Source: Clostridia bacterium (GTDB lineage Bacteria > Bacillota > Clostridia > Oscillospirales > Acutalibacteraceae). From it: a stretch of 64,000 nucleotides of DNA. Within the stretch, counting starts at the first letter, position 1. Every line of letters begins with the position of its first letter. The stretch lies in contig JAGASD010000007.1 in NCBI GenBank assembly GCA_017621885.1, forward strand, positions 1 to 64,000. Direction: 5' to 3'. Both the position numbers and the translations under genes were made by a program. Under the pieces are notes generated by a model, which did not search any database, was not told where the DNA came from, and worked only from the letters and a program-made list of their open reading frames with translations. This document shows positions 52,037 through 60,251 of this stretch, one piece after another.

Positions 52037-53425
52037 TTAAGCCTCCTCGAACACGATTTTATTTAATGCGTTGATATATGCTCTGATGCTTGCGGCAACA
52101 ATATCGGTGGATGTACCGTTGCCTGAATAGAGCTTTCCGTTGTTGCGAAGTCTCACAAGTGCCGAACCGAGAGCTTCTTTGCCTTCTGTTACAGACTGTA
52201 CCTGGAAATCGTCAAGCTCATAGTGATGACCGATACACTGCTCAATTGCACGGAAAACAGAGTCAATGGGACCGTCTCCGTTGCTTACGCCGCAAATGAT
52301 TTCGTCGTTACATTTCAAAGTAACCTGTGACATGGATGCTGACATATTACTGCTTGTTGTTGTGTATGTTTCAAAGTGATAGGTGGAAGGTGCCTGCATT
52401 GCAGAGCTTGCTATAATTGCCTCAAACTCCTTGTGTCCTACAGCGCCCTTCTTTTCGCATACCTGTTTAAGGACCTTGTGAACGTTTCCGACATCCGAAT
52501 CGGAAAGCTCGTAGCCCAAAACAGCAGCTGCGTGGGCAACCTGATCAATTGTGGAATCTGAGTCAAGAAGAATCTTTTTCCCTTCGCTTACGGATTTATT
52601 AGCATCATAAGTATCGTGACTGATGCTTGCTAACATATCTTCGATACTTGCATGGATTTTTGTATTGTTAAGCTTTATTTCGGCATCAATCTGTGTGCCG
52701 CAGGCGTTAATAGCGTCGGAAATTTCACCTGTGAGGAGAGTGTTTTTACCTGCCATTGCACATTTGAGACCGTCAGCACCGCCTTTGATAGCAAAAAATG
52801 CAGAAGCAACTGCCATGCTGATGCTGTCTGATACCTGAGCATAAACAGGGATGCTTATTGACGCTTTTACCTTGGCAACCAATTCGGCGAAACTGTCAGG
52901 GGTTGAGGTGCCTGCATCGTCACAGATTGTAACAAGCTTTGCACCTGATGCCTCTGCTTCTTGCACTGCCGCAATAAGGAAATCTTCGTCTGCTCTTGTT
53001 GCGTCGAGAGCAGAAAATTCAACATCATCGCAAAACTCCTTTGCAGTTTTGATAAGCGCTGAAATTTTTTCGAGCATTTTTGCTTGTTTTATATGATATG
53101 TGTATTCCATACGGAGCGTGGAAACGGGAAGCTCAATCTGAAGACGAGGCTTTTTAGCATCCTTTATGCATTCCCAAGCAACAGCAACATCTTCCGCGTT
53201 GAAGCCGACGGGGATTGCGAAAATTGCGTTCTGCACGTTCTGTGCAATTGTTTTATAAATGATTTTGTCTTCGGCAGGGGATTTAACTGCAGGGATTTCA
53301 ATTACATCTACACCGATTTTATCAGCACAGTTTGCAATCGCTGATTTTTCTCTGAATAGCAAGGATACAGCTCTGTCCTCTGCAATCTTTTTAAGTGTGA
53401 TGTCGGAAATGATAATCTTTCTCAT
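52037..53425 (-). CDS. LeuA-like protein with degenerate catalytic site
   Basis: The 462-residue protein has the layout of 2-isopropylmalate synthase: HMGL-type TIM barrel (about 1-270), linker, and LeuA regulatory (leucine-binding) domain (about 355-462, VTEGKEALGSALV...NGTSTDIVAASIRAYINAL). Key catalytic residues are gone. The family's DTTLRDGEQ reads DITLKKIAED, and the metal-binding HTHDD motif reads YAQVSD. The GIGERAGN loop is also lost. It probably cannot make isopropylmalate and may be a leucine sensor, a scaffold or an enzyme with new chemistry. ATG 53425 is spaced correctly from GAAAGG, whereas 53434 is not. Confidence 0.8.
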   Translation of the reverse strand: MRKIIISDITLKKIAEDRAVSLLFREKSAIANCADKIGVDVIEIPAVKSPAEDKIIYKTIAQNVQNAIFAIPVGFNAEDVAVAWECIKDAKKPRLQIELPVSTLRMEYTYHIKQAKMLEKISALIKTAKEFCDDVEFSALDATRADEDFLIAAVQEAEASGAKLVTICDDAGTSTPDSFAELVAKVKASISIPVYAQVSDSISMAVASAFFAIKGGADGLKCAMAGKNTLLTGEISDAINACGTQIDAEIKLNNTKIHASIEDMLASISHDTYDANKSVSEGKKILLDSDSTIDQVAHAAAVLGYELSDSDVGNVHKVLKQVCEKKGAVGHKEFEAIIASSAMQAPSTYHFETYTTTSSNMSASMSQVTLKCNDEIICGVSNGDGPIDSVFRAIEQCIGHHYELDDFQVQSVTEGKEALGSALVRLRNNGKLYSGNGTSTDIVAASIRAYINALNKIVFEEA

Positions 53426-53477
53426 TTTGCTCATCCTTTCGTCTGCATATTATAATTAAAATGTAATTAGGGTTTAA

Positions 53478-53761
53478 CAACAAAAAACCCGAGGTCAAAA
53501 GCATTCTGACCTCAGGGACGAATTTGAAATCCGCGGTACCACCCCGGTTACTGCTTAAAGCAGTCACTCGATAAGGCTCATTGTTAAAGCCCTTAGCCAT
53601 GGTAACGGGGCTTGCCGTAGCTTCTTACACGCTTTTACGGTTGGGAAACTCTGCTCCGGAACGAGACCGCACTTTTGCAACATATTGGCTCACAGCACCG
53701 CCAACTCTCTGTAATGTCAAACCAAAAACACGTAATTCCTTCATAGCATTTAAGAATTATG
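53478..53761 (-). promoter_or_regulatory. T-box leader, predicted Leu-specific (CTC)
   Basis: On the minus strand: an AGAGAG box (53710-53705), a local hairpin containing GGCGGTGCTGTGAGCC, and the T-box TGGTACCGCGG (53541-53531). The terminator is CCTGAGGTCA/TGACCTCGGG with a T6 run (about 53515-53480). Aligned with the two other leaders, the specifier triplet is CTC at 53665-53663 (Leu), nine bases before the shared GAG. The downstream LeuA-like gene supports leucine. Confidence 0.8.
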
Positions 53762-53767
53762 TATGGA

Positions 53768-53796
53768 ATGATATCACTATTTTTTTTGTTTGTCAA
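53768..53796 (-). promoter_or_regulatory. promoter of the Leu T-box operon
   Basis: Minus strand TTGACA (53796-53791) and TATCAT (53773-53768), 17-bp spacer. It faces away from the Ile T-box promoter 50 bp to the right. Confidence 0.8.
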
Positions 53797-53847
53797 CAGT
53801 TATTTTTTAAATTTATTTTGGTTATTAAAATTTTTTTCGTTAACCTA

Positions 53848-53876
53848 TTGACATTAAAAATGAATTGTGCTATTAT
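53848..53876 (+). promoter_or_regulatory. promoter of the Ile T-box gene
   Basis: TTGACA (53848-53853) and TATTAT (53871-53876), 17-bp spacer. Confidence 0.8.
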
Positions 53877-53882
53877 TTCAAA

Positions 53883-54170
53883 AAATTAAAAATATCACAA
53901 ATAAAAGCTATGACGAAGACGGTTGAAAATAACAGCTTTCAGAGAGTCGGCGGTTGCTGTGAGCCGACAGTTTGTATTTTCATTAACCCATCCCTTCTGA
54001 GCCGAAGGTCCGAAAATTTTTTGAGTAGGCGCCTTCCGAGAATGCTGCGTTAGTGCAACAGAGTTGATGGACTCTTGAGGTGGCAATGTATATTGCAATT
54101 TGAGTGGTACCGCGGATAAATTTATTCGTCTCAAAGTAAAGCAAAGGCTTTATTTTGGGGCTTTTTTATT
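53883..54170 (+). promoter_or_regulatory. T-box leader, predicted Ile-specific (ATC)
   Basis: AGAGAG at 53941-53946 starts a hairpin GTCGGC-GGTTGCTGTGA-GCCGAC. The T-box TGGTACCGCGG is at 54105-54115. The terminator pairs 54130-54142 with 54147-54160 and ends in T6. The predicted specifier is ATC (53990-53992), placed before CCTTCTGAG in the same position as CTC and GTA of the sister leaders. Confidence 0.8.
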
Positions 54171-54199
54171 TGTGTATTTTTTCGAAAGGATGAAAAAGT

Positions 54200-56473
54200 A
54201 TGAACAATAATTCAGTAACAAACAAACTGGCAGAGGTTGCACAGCGTATTTACGAGCTTCGCAACATTTACGGCTTTACTGATGAAGAAATGGCACAGAA
54301 AACCGATGTTACTCTCGAAGAATACCGCGCATTTTTAGATGGCAGCGACGATATGCCCTTCACCTTTGTGCACAAGTGTGCCCTTGCTTTCGGTGTTGAG
54401 ATTACCGATTTGCTTGAAGGTCAGAGCGCAAAGCTTTCAACCTATAACGTTACGAGAAGAGGGGAAGGCAGAACAACTGCTAACGAAGAGGGTATTCTTA
54501 TCCAGAACCTTGCCCCTAAATTTAAAAAGAAATTAGCCAATCCTTATTGGGTTAAATACGAATATTCAAGTGAGCTTCAGTCTAAACCTATTGAGGTTAC
54601 AACACATTCGGGTCAGGAATTTGACCTTGTTATCAAGGGCTCCCTAAAAATTCAGATCGGTGACAATATAGAGGTTCTTCATGAGGGTGACAGCATTTAT
54701 TATAAAAGCTCAATTCCTCACGGTATGATTGCCGTTGACGGTGAGGATTGTCTGTTCCTTGCAATGGTTATGGCAGAGGATGAAGAGGTTGCCGATGAGC
54801 ATATGAGCTCTGTAAACGTTGGAAAAGCACCCATAGATGAAAAGCTTATTGTTGATAAATTTATTTCAACAACAGTTGATGAAAACGGTGTTTGTGACGG
54901 CATCAGATTTACTGATGAGGATAAATTCAATTTTGCTTTTGATATTGTTGATGAAATCGGAAGAAAATATCCCGATAAGCTTGCGATGCTCCATATTTCG
55001 GATGATTTGACGGAACGCCGTTTTACTTTCAAGGACCTTAAAGAAGCATCTTCACAGGCTGCAAACTACTTTAAGTCTTTGGGTATCAAAAAAGGCGACC
55101 GTGTTCTTCTCGTTCTCAAAAGGAACTATCAGTTCTGGATTGCAATTCTCGGTCTCCATAAGCTTGGTGCGGTTGCAATCCCTGCAACAAATCAGCTTGT
55201 TGTACACGATTACGAATATCGCTTCAATTCAGCCGGTGTTTCTGCTGTAATTGCTACTGCTGACGGAAAAGCTACCGAACATATTGATGAGGCACAGAAA
55301 AACAGCCCCACACTTACAATTAAGGTTGTAGCTAACGGCAATAAAGACGGTTGGCATAGCTTTGATGATGAGTACGCTCTTTTCAGCCGCCGCTTTGTTC
55401 GTGATGAAGATACCGCTTGCGGTGACGACCCTATGATTATGCTTTTTACATCGGGTACAACCGGTTATCCCAAAATTGCTACTCATTCTCACAAGTATCC
55501 CTTGGGACACTTTATCACCGCCAAATATTGGCACTGTGTTGAGCGTGACGGACTCCACTTTACCATTTCTGAAACAGGCTGGGGTAAAGCTCTCTGGGGT
55601 AAGCTTTACGGCCAGTGGCTCTGCGAGGGTGCAGTTTTCGTTTATGACTTTGAGCGCTTTGATGCATCAAAAATTCTTCCTATGTTTGCAAAATACAATA
55701 TAACAACCTTCTGCGCACCTCCCACAATGTACAGAATGCTCATCAAGCAGGATATTTCACAGTACGACCTTTCCTCAATCAAACACGCAACAACTGCAGG
55801 TGAGGCTCTCAATCCCGAGGTATTCAAGCAGTTTGAAAAAGCAACGGGCTTGCGTGTACACGAGGGCTTTGGTCAGACCGAAACAACACTTTCCATTGCT
55901 AACCTTAACGGCACACCTATTAAAATCGGTGCTATGGGTAAGCCTACACCTCTTTATGATATTGATGTTGTTGACCCGGATGGTAAATCCGTTGCTGACG
56001 GCGAAACCGGTGAAATTGTTGTTCACACAGAAAATGGCGTACCTTGCGGTCTGTTCCTCGGGTATTACAATAACGAGGAAGCCACCAATGAAGTGTATCA
56101 TGACGGTCTTTATCACACAGGTGATACCGCTTGGCGCGATGAGGATGGTTATTTGTGGTATGTCGGCAGAGTGGATGATGTTATCAAGTCTTCAGGCTAC
56201 CGTATCGGACCGTTCGAAATCGAAAACGTTATTATGGAGCTTCCCTATGTTCTTGAATGCGGTGTTTCAGCAGCTCCCGATGAAGTAAGAGGGCAGGTAG
56301 TTAAAGCAAGCATTGTTCTCACAAAGGGCACCGAGGGAACAGAAGAGCTTAAAAAGGAAATCCAGGATTATGTAAAGAAAAATACAGCTCCTTACAAATA
56401 TCCCCGTATAGTTGTGTTCAGAGATGAGCTTCCGAAAACAATCAGCGGAAAAATCATCCGAAACAAGCTGTAA
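54200..56473 (+). CDS. XRE-cupin-acyl-CoA synthetase fusion (Ile T-box)
   Basis: The 757-residue protein has an XRE-type helix-turn-helix (about 8-65), a cupin (about 110-190, HSGQEFDLVIKGSLKIQIG, SSIPHGMIAVDG) and a full adenylate-forming domain (about 230-757). The latter contains FTSGTTGYPK (about 416-425), EGFGQTE, the D-x-D-G-Y-L-W-Y-VGRVDDVIKSSGYRIGP hinge, and the acyl-adenylation Lys751 in KTISGKI. Conserved W-GKLYGQWL wording places it near medium-chain/acetyl-CoA synthetases. It should convert a short branched acid, ATP and CoA to acyl-CoA. Ile T-box control suggests 2-methylbutyrate. The HTH and cupin may sense ligand or give autoregulation. The paralogue lies at 56853. Confidence 0.85.
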   Translation: MNNNSVTNKLAEVAQRIYELRNIYGFTDEEMAQKTDVTLEEYRAFLDGSDDMPFTFVHKCALAFGVEITDLLEGQSAKLSTYNVTRRGEGRTTANEEGILIQNLAPKFKKKLANPYWVKYEYSSELQSKPIEVTTHSGQEFDLVIKGSLKIQIGDNIEVLHEGDSIYYKSSIPHGMIAVDGEDCLFLAMVMAEDEEVADEHMSSVNVGKAPIDEKLIVDKFISTTVDENGVCDGIRFTDEDKFNFAFDIVDEIGRKYPDKLAMLHISDDLTERRFTFKDLKEASSQAANYFKSLGIKKGDRVLLVLKRNYQFWIAILGLHKLGAVAIPATNQLVVHDYEYRFNSAGVSAVIATADGKATEHIDEAQKNSPTLTIKVVANGNKDGWHSFDDEYALFSRRFVRDEDTACGDDPMIMLFTSGTTGYPKIATHSHKYPLGHFITAKYWHCVERDGLHFTISETGWGKALWGKLYGQWLCEGAVFVYDFERFDASKILPMFAKYNITTFCAPPTMYRMLIKQDISQYDLSSIKHATTAGEALNPEVFKQFEKATGLRVHEGFGQTETTLSIANLNGTPIKIGAMGKPTPLYDIDVVDPDGKSVADGETGEIVVHTENGVPCGLFLGYYNNEEATNEVYHDGLYHTGDTAWRDEDGYLWYVGRVDDVIKSSGYRIGPFEIENVIMELPYVLECGVSAAPDEVRGQVVKASIVLTKGTEGTEELKKEIQDYVKKNTAPYKYPRIVVFRDELPKTISGKIIRNKL

Positions 56474-56510
56474 AAAGGTGGAAAAAACAATAAAATATAT
56501 ATGTCTGCTA

Positions 56511-56539
56511 TTGACAAAACCGGGCAGATGTGTTATCTT
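56511..56539 (+). promoter_or_regulatory. promoter of the Val T-box gene
   Basis: TTGACA (56511-56516) and TATCTT (56534-56539), 17-bp spacer, 37 bp after the preceding gene. Confidence 0.75.
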
Positions 56540-56545
56540 TGAGTA

Positions 56546-56832
56546 AATTGAATATTAAAGGCGTTGAAGAAAAGGGCGCGGTTAATTCACCTTTCAGAGA
56601 AGTGGCGGTTGGTGTAAGCCATAGGTTGGGTTCCCGATGTTTGTAGTTTCTGAGCCGGGAGGAAGAAAAGCTTTCGCTTAGTAGAACCTCTCCGTGATTG
56701 CTGCGTAAATGCATAGAGGTTGTTTGACCTTGAGAGTGGCAGTTTTACTGCAATTTGAGTGGTACCGCGGGTATAAAATTTGTGTTTTTGCTCGTCTCAA
56801 AGATTATCTTTGGGACGAGTTAATTGTTTTTT
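56546..56832 (+). promoter_or_regulatory. T-box leader, predicted Val-specific (GTA)
   Basis: An AGAGA box (56596-56600) and GGCGGTTGGTGTAAGCC hairpin precede the T-box TGGTACCGCGG (56760-56770). The terminator CTCGTCTCAAAGA/TCTTTGGGACGAG (56791-56819) has a T-rich tail. The specifier, in the position set by the sister leaders, is GTA (56643-56645) before GTTTCTGAG. Confidence 0.8.
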
Positions 56833-56852
56833 GTCCCACCAGGAGGAAAATT

Positions 56853-59141
56853 ATGGAAAAAATTACCGGTCTTGATTACAAAATCAAGGAAATGGCGGCG
56901 CGTATAAGAGAGCTTCGTGAAATCGAAAATCTCAGCGTTGCTGAAATGGCAATTAAAACCGATGTAAGCGAAAGTGAATATCTTGCTTGTGAAAACGGTG
57001 AAAGCGATCTTAACTTCGCTTTTATCTACCGTTGCGCTCTTGCATTCAACGTTGACGTTACAAGCATTATTGAGGGTCACAGCCCTAAACTTTCAAACTA
57101 TGTTTACACAAAAGCAGGTAAGGGACAGAAGATTGAAAAAGCTCATGGTATGACCTACTACAACCTTGCCGCTTCATTTAAAAATAAGATTGCTGAGCCG
57201 CTTTTTGTTCGCAGCAGTTATGACGAAACAAAGCAACACCGAGATATTGAGCTTACAACTCACGCAGGGCAGGAGCTTGATATTGTTATTGACGGTAAGC
57301 TTAAAGTTCAGGTTGGTGAACACTATGAGGTTTTAGGCCCCGGTGACAGCATTTATTACGACAGCTCAACTCCTCACGGTATGATTGCCGTTGACGGCAG
57401 TGACTGTACGTTCTACGCTATAGTCCTTAATCCCACCGGCGAGCCTATCCCTGAGCTTACACACGCTCAGACTATTCGTGATACCAATAAATCACATAAA
57501 GATACTAAAGAAAGAATTTACCATAAATTTATTGATGTTGAAGAAAACGAAAACGGTACTCCCACATCAATTAAATTTGAAAATACCGAGAATTTCAACT
57601 TTGCATTTGATTTGATTGATGCTCTTGCAGACAAAGAGCCCGAGAAGCTTGCGATGCTTCATATTTCTCGCGATAAAACAGAACGCCGCTTTACCTTTAA
57701 GGATATGAAGAAAGCATCTAACCAGGCGGCAAACTATTTCAAATCTCTCGGTATAAAAAAAGGCGACAGAGTTATGCTTATACTCAAGCGCCACTATCAG
57801 TATTGGTTTGCAATGCTCGGTCTTAATAAGCTGGGCGCAATCGGTATTCCTGCTCCCAATCAGCTTCTTGAGCATGACCTTGAATATCGTTTCCAGGCGG
57901 CAGGGGTTAAGGCTATTCTTTGTACAACCGACGGCGACGTAGCGAATCAGGTTGATTTAGCCGCAGAAAAAAGTCCCGAGCTTCAGATTAAAATTGCTGT
58001 CGGCGGTACTCGTGACGGCTGGAGAAATTACGACGAGGAAAGCCGTTTGTTCAGCTCTCATTATGAGCGTACAGCGGATGCGCCCGGCGGCGATGACCTT
58101 ATGCTTATGTTCTTTACATCGGGCACAACAGGTTATCCCAAAATTGCAGTACATAATTACAAATACGCTTTGGGTCATTTCCATACAGCAAAGTATTGGC
58201 ACAATGTTGACCCCGACGGTCTTCATTTCACGATTTCCGACACGGGCTGGGCAAAGGCTATGTGGGGTAAGCTTTACGGTCAATGGCTTTGCGAGGCAGG
58301 TTTGTTCGTTTATGACTTTGACCGCTTTGATGCGGCAGACATTCTGCCTATGTTTGAAAAGTATAAAATTACAACCTTCTGTGCTCCTCCCACAATGCTC
58401 AGAATGATGATTAAGCAGGATATTTCAAAATATGATTTCAGCTCTGTTAAGCATATGACAACAGCCGGGGAGGCTCTTAACCCCGAGGTTTACCGACAGT
58501 TTGAAAAAGCAACGGGTCTTCAGATTCTTGAAGGCTTCGGTCAGACTGAAAGCACAATGATTATCGGTAATATGACAGGCGCACCTCATAAAATCGGTTC
58601 AATGGGTAAGCCTGCTCCTATATACGATGTTTGCCTTCTTGACAGTGACGGTGACCCCGTTAAAGCCGGTGAAAACGGTGAGATTGTTGTCAGCGTAAAA
58701 GACGGCGTACCCTGTGGCTTGTTTACGGGCTATTATCACGATGAAGATAAAACAAAAGAAGTATGGCATGACGGTTATTATCATACAGGTGACGTTGCCT
58801 GGATGGATGAGGATGGCTTCTATTGGTATGTCGGTCGTGTTGATGATGTTATTAAATCATCAGGCTACCGTATCGGACCGTTCGAAATTGAAAGTGTTAT
58901 TATGGAGCTTCCCTACGTTCTTGAATGTGGCGTTTCTGCCGCTCCCGATGAGGTAAGGGGACAGGTTGTTAAAGCAAGCATCGTTCTTGTTAAAGGTACC
59001 GATGGTACGGACGAACTCAAAAAAGAGATTCAGCAGTATGTTAAAGAGCGCACAGCTCCTTATAAATATCCCCGTATTGTTGTGTTTAAAGACGAGTTGC
59101 CTAAAACCACAAGCGGAAAGATTCAACGTAATAAGCTTTGA
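56853..59141 (+). CDS. XRE-cupin-acyl-CoA synthetase fusion (Val T-box)
   Basis: The 762-residue paralogue of the preceding gene keeps the same order: XRE helix-turn-helix (about 10-70), cupin (about 120-200, HAGQELDIVIDGKLKVQVG, SSTPHGMIAVDG) and acyl-CoA synthetase (about 240-762; FTSGTTGYPK about 421-430, EGFGQTE, KSSGYRIGP, Lys756 in KTTSGKI). Long near-identical DNA stretches around 58860-58980 and 56190-56310 indicate a fairly recent duplication or gene conversion. Val T-box control suggests isobutyrate as acid substrate; this is inferred. ATG 56853 has AGGAGGA upstream; the longer frame runs into the T-box. Confidence 0.85.
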   Translation: MEKITGLDYKIKEMAARIRELREIENLSVAEMAIKTDVSESEYLACENGESDLNFAFIYRCALAFNVDVTSIIEGHSPKLSNYVYTKAGKGQKIEKAHGMTYYNLAASFKNKIAEPLFVRSSYDETKQHRDIELTTHAGQELDIVIDGKLKVQVGEHYEVLGPGDSIYYDSSTPHGMIAVDGSDCTFYAIVLNPTGEPIPELTHAQTIRDTNKSHKDTKERIYHKFIDVEENENGTPTSIKFENTENFNFAFDLIDALADKEPEKLAMLHISRDKTERRFTFKDMKKASNQAANYFKSLGIKKGDRVMLILKRHYQYWFAMLGLNKLGAIGIPAPNQLLEHDLEYRFQAAGVKAILCTTDGDVANQVDLAAEKSPELQIKIAVGGTRDGWRNYDEESRLFSSHYERTADAPGGDDLMLMFFTSGTTGYPKIAVHNYKYALGHFHTAKYWHNVDPDGLHFTISDTGWAKAMWGKLYGQWLCEAGLFVYDFDRFDAADILPMFEKYKITTFCAPPTMLRMMIKQDISKYDFSSVKHMTTAGEALNPEVYRQFEKATGLQILEGFGQTESTMIIGNMTGAPHKIGSMGKPAPIYDVCLLDSDGDPVKAGENGEIVVSVKDGVPCGLFTGYYHDEDKTKEVWHDGYYHTGDVAWMDEDGFYWYVGRVDDVIKSSGYRIGPFEIESVIMELPYVLECGVSAAPDEVRGQVVKASIVLVKGTDGTDELKKEIQQYVKERTAPYKYPRIVVFKDELPKTTSGKIQRNKL

Positions 59142-59221
59142 TATTTTGCGAATTTTCAGTTTTAGTCACCTCGCAGTACCTTTGTACAGCGTCGGTTTCT
59201 AAAATCTGAAACTTCATCAAA
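59137..59221. repeat. palindromic element, related to the one after hisI
   Basis: TTTGAT/ATCAAA, TTTCAG/CTGAAA and TTTTAG/CTAAAA surround the core CCTCGCAGTA-N6-TACAGCGTCGG. The core is shared with 26739-26974, but the outer arms differ while still pairing. As in the his copy, the element begins at the stop codon of the upstream gene (TGA 59139-59141). Confidence 0.75.
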
Positions 59222-59283
59222 TTATCTCCATACATATTAAATTTGTGTGATAATTATGGATTTTCATTTCTAAAATTTTTTTA

Positions 59284-59341
59284 TAATTCGGAAACGAAGT
59301 TTCACCGAAAATTCCTAATTCCTCATTCCTAATTCCTAATT
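59284..59341. repeat. hairpin and AATTCCT repeats before the VOR cluster
   Basis: TTCGGAAAC-GAA-GTTTCACCGAA forms a small hairpin, followed by four imperfect copies of ATTCCTA/ATTCCTC. I cannot identify a promoter for the downstream cluster here with confidence, and there is no T-box. Confidence 0.45.
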
Positions 59342-59356
59342 GAAAGAAGGTTTTTG

Positions 59357-60019
59357 ATGCAATACAAAAGAATGACCCTTTTTGCAGGGCACTACGGCAG
59401 CGGAAAAACGAATATTGCAGTGAATTATGCATTGCATCTTAAAGCCCTGGGCGAGGAAGTTGTGATTGCGGATCTGGATATCGTTAATCCGTATTTCCGT
59501 ACCCGCGACAGTCTTGAAGAACTTACGGCTGCAGGAATTAAGCTTATTTCTTCCGAGTTTGCAAGCTCTAATGTGGATTTACCTGCATTGCCGCAGGAAG
59601 TTTATTCTCTTCTTGACAAACGTGAAGAAAAAGCCATAATGGATATAGGCGGTGACGACCGCGGCGCTTATGCTTTGGGCAGATATTCCGATGCTATAAT
59701 CGAAGAAAATGATTATGAGCTTTTATTCGTTTTTAATAAATTCCGTCCTCTTACGCCGGACGCGGAGTCAGCCGTTGAAATAATGGGAGAAATTGAAGCC
59801 GCATGTAAAATGAAATTTACGGCAATTGTCAATAACTCAAATTTAGGTGAGCTTACGTCTGAAGAGGATATTCTCAATTCGGTGGCAGAAGCTGAAAGGT
59901 TAAGTGAATTAACGGGTTTACCCCTTAAAATGACCACCGTAAGAGCTGATTTAGTTAATAATCTCAACGGAAAAGTGCAAAATCTGTTTCCGCTGACTTT
60001 ACAAAAGAAAATTGTTTAA
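59357..60019 (+). CDS. P-loop ATPase of the MinD/SIMIBI type
   Basis: The 220-residue cytoplasmic protein has a Walker A loop GHYGSGKTN near residues 11-19, EVVIADLDIVNPYFRTRDSLEE as in MinD/ParA-like switch regions, and MDIGGDDRGAYALGRYS as a Walker B-like segment. Its role is unknown. It stands directly before the ferredoxin and VOR subunits (15-bp gap), so it could assist maturation or control of the oxidoreductase. ATG 59357 with GAAAGAAGG upstream is preferred to the TTG one codon earlier. Confidence 0.75.
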   Translation: MQYKRMTLFAGHYGSGKTNIAVNYALHLKALGEEVVIADLDIVNPYFRTRDSLEELTAAGIKLISSEFASSNVDLPALPQEVYSLLDKREEKAIMDIGGDDRGAYALGRYSDAIIEENDYELLFVFNKFRPLTPDAESAVEIMGEIEAACKMKFTAIVNNSNLGELTSEEDILNSVAEAERLSELTGLPLKMTTVRADLVNNLNGKVQNLFPLTLQKKIV

Positions 60020-60034
60020 ATTGGAGGCAGAACA

Positions 60035-60241
60035 ATGGCAAAAGTTACATTTGCAGAAAATGTATGCAAGGGTTGCGGTTTATGTGTAACTGCATGTCCT
60101 AAAAAAATTGTTGAATTAGACTCTTCTAAACTCAATGCAAAAGGTCATCATCCTGCACATTGTGTTGATGAAAGCCGGTGCATAGGCTGTGCTTTCTGTG
60201 CAACAATGTGCCCTGACTGCGCTATAACTGTTGAAAGGTAA
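60035..60241 (+). CDS. vorD: 2-oxoacid:ferredoxin oxidoreductase, ferredoxin (delta) subunit
   Basis: The 68-residue protein binds two [4Fe-4S] clusters: CKGCGLCVTACP and CIGCAFCATMCP. It carries electrons between the TPP subunit and external ferredoxin. Small separate delta subunits followed by alpha, beta and gamma genes are typical of four-subunit VOR/KOR enzymes. The ribosome site is GGAGGCAG. Confidence 0.92.
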   Translation: MAKVTFAENVCKGCGLCVTACPKKIVELDSSKLNAKGHHPAHCVDESRCIGCAFCATMCPDCAITVER

Positions 60242-60251
60242 GGTGAAATAA

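Noticed and set aside
59142..59356. A fourth T-box before the VOR cluster
   Set aside because: I looked for AGAGA and TGGTACCGCGG between 59142 and 59356 and found neither.
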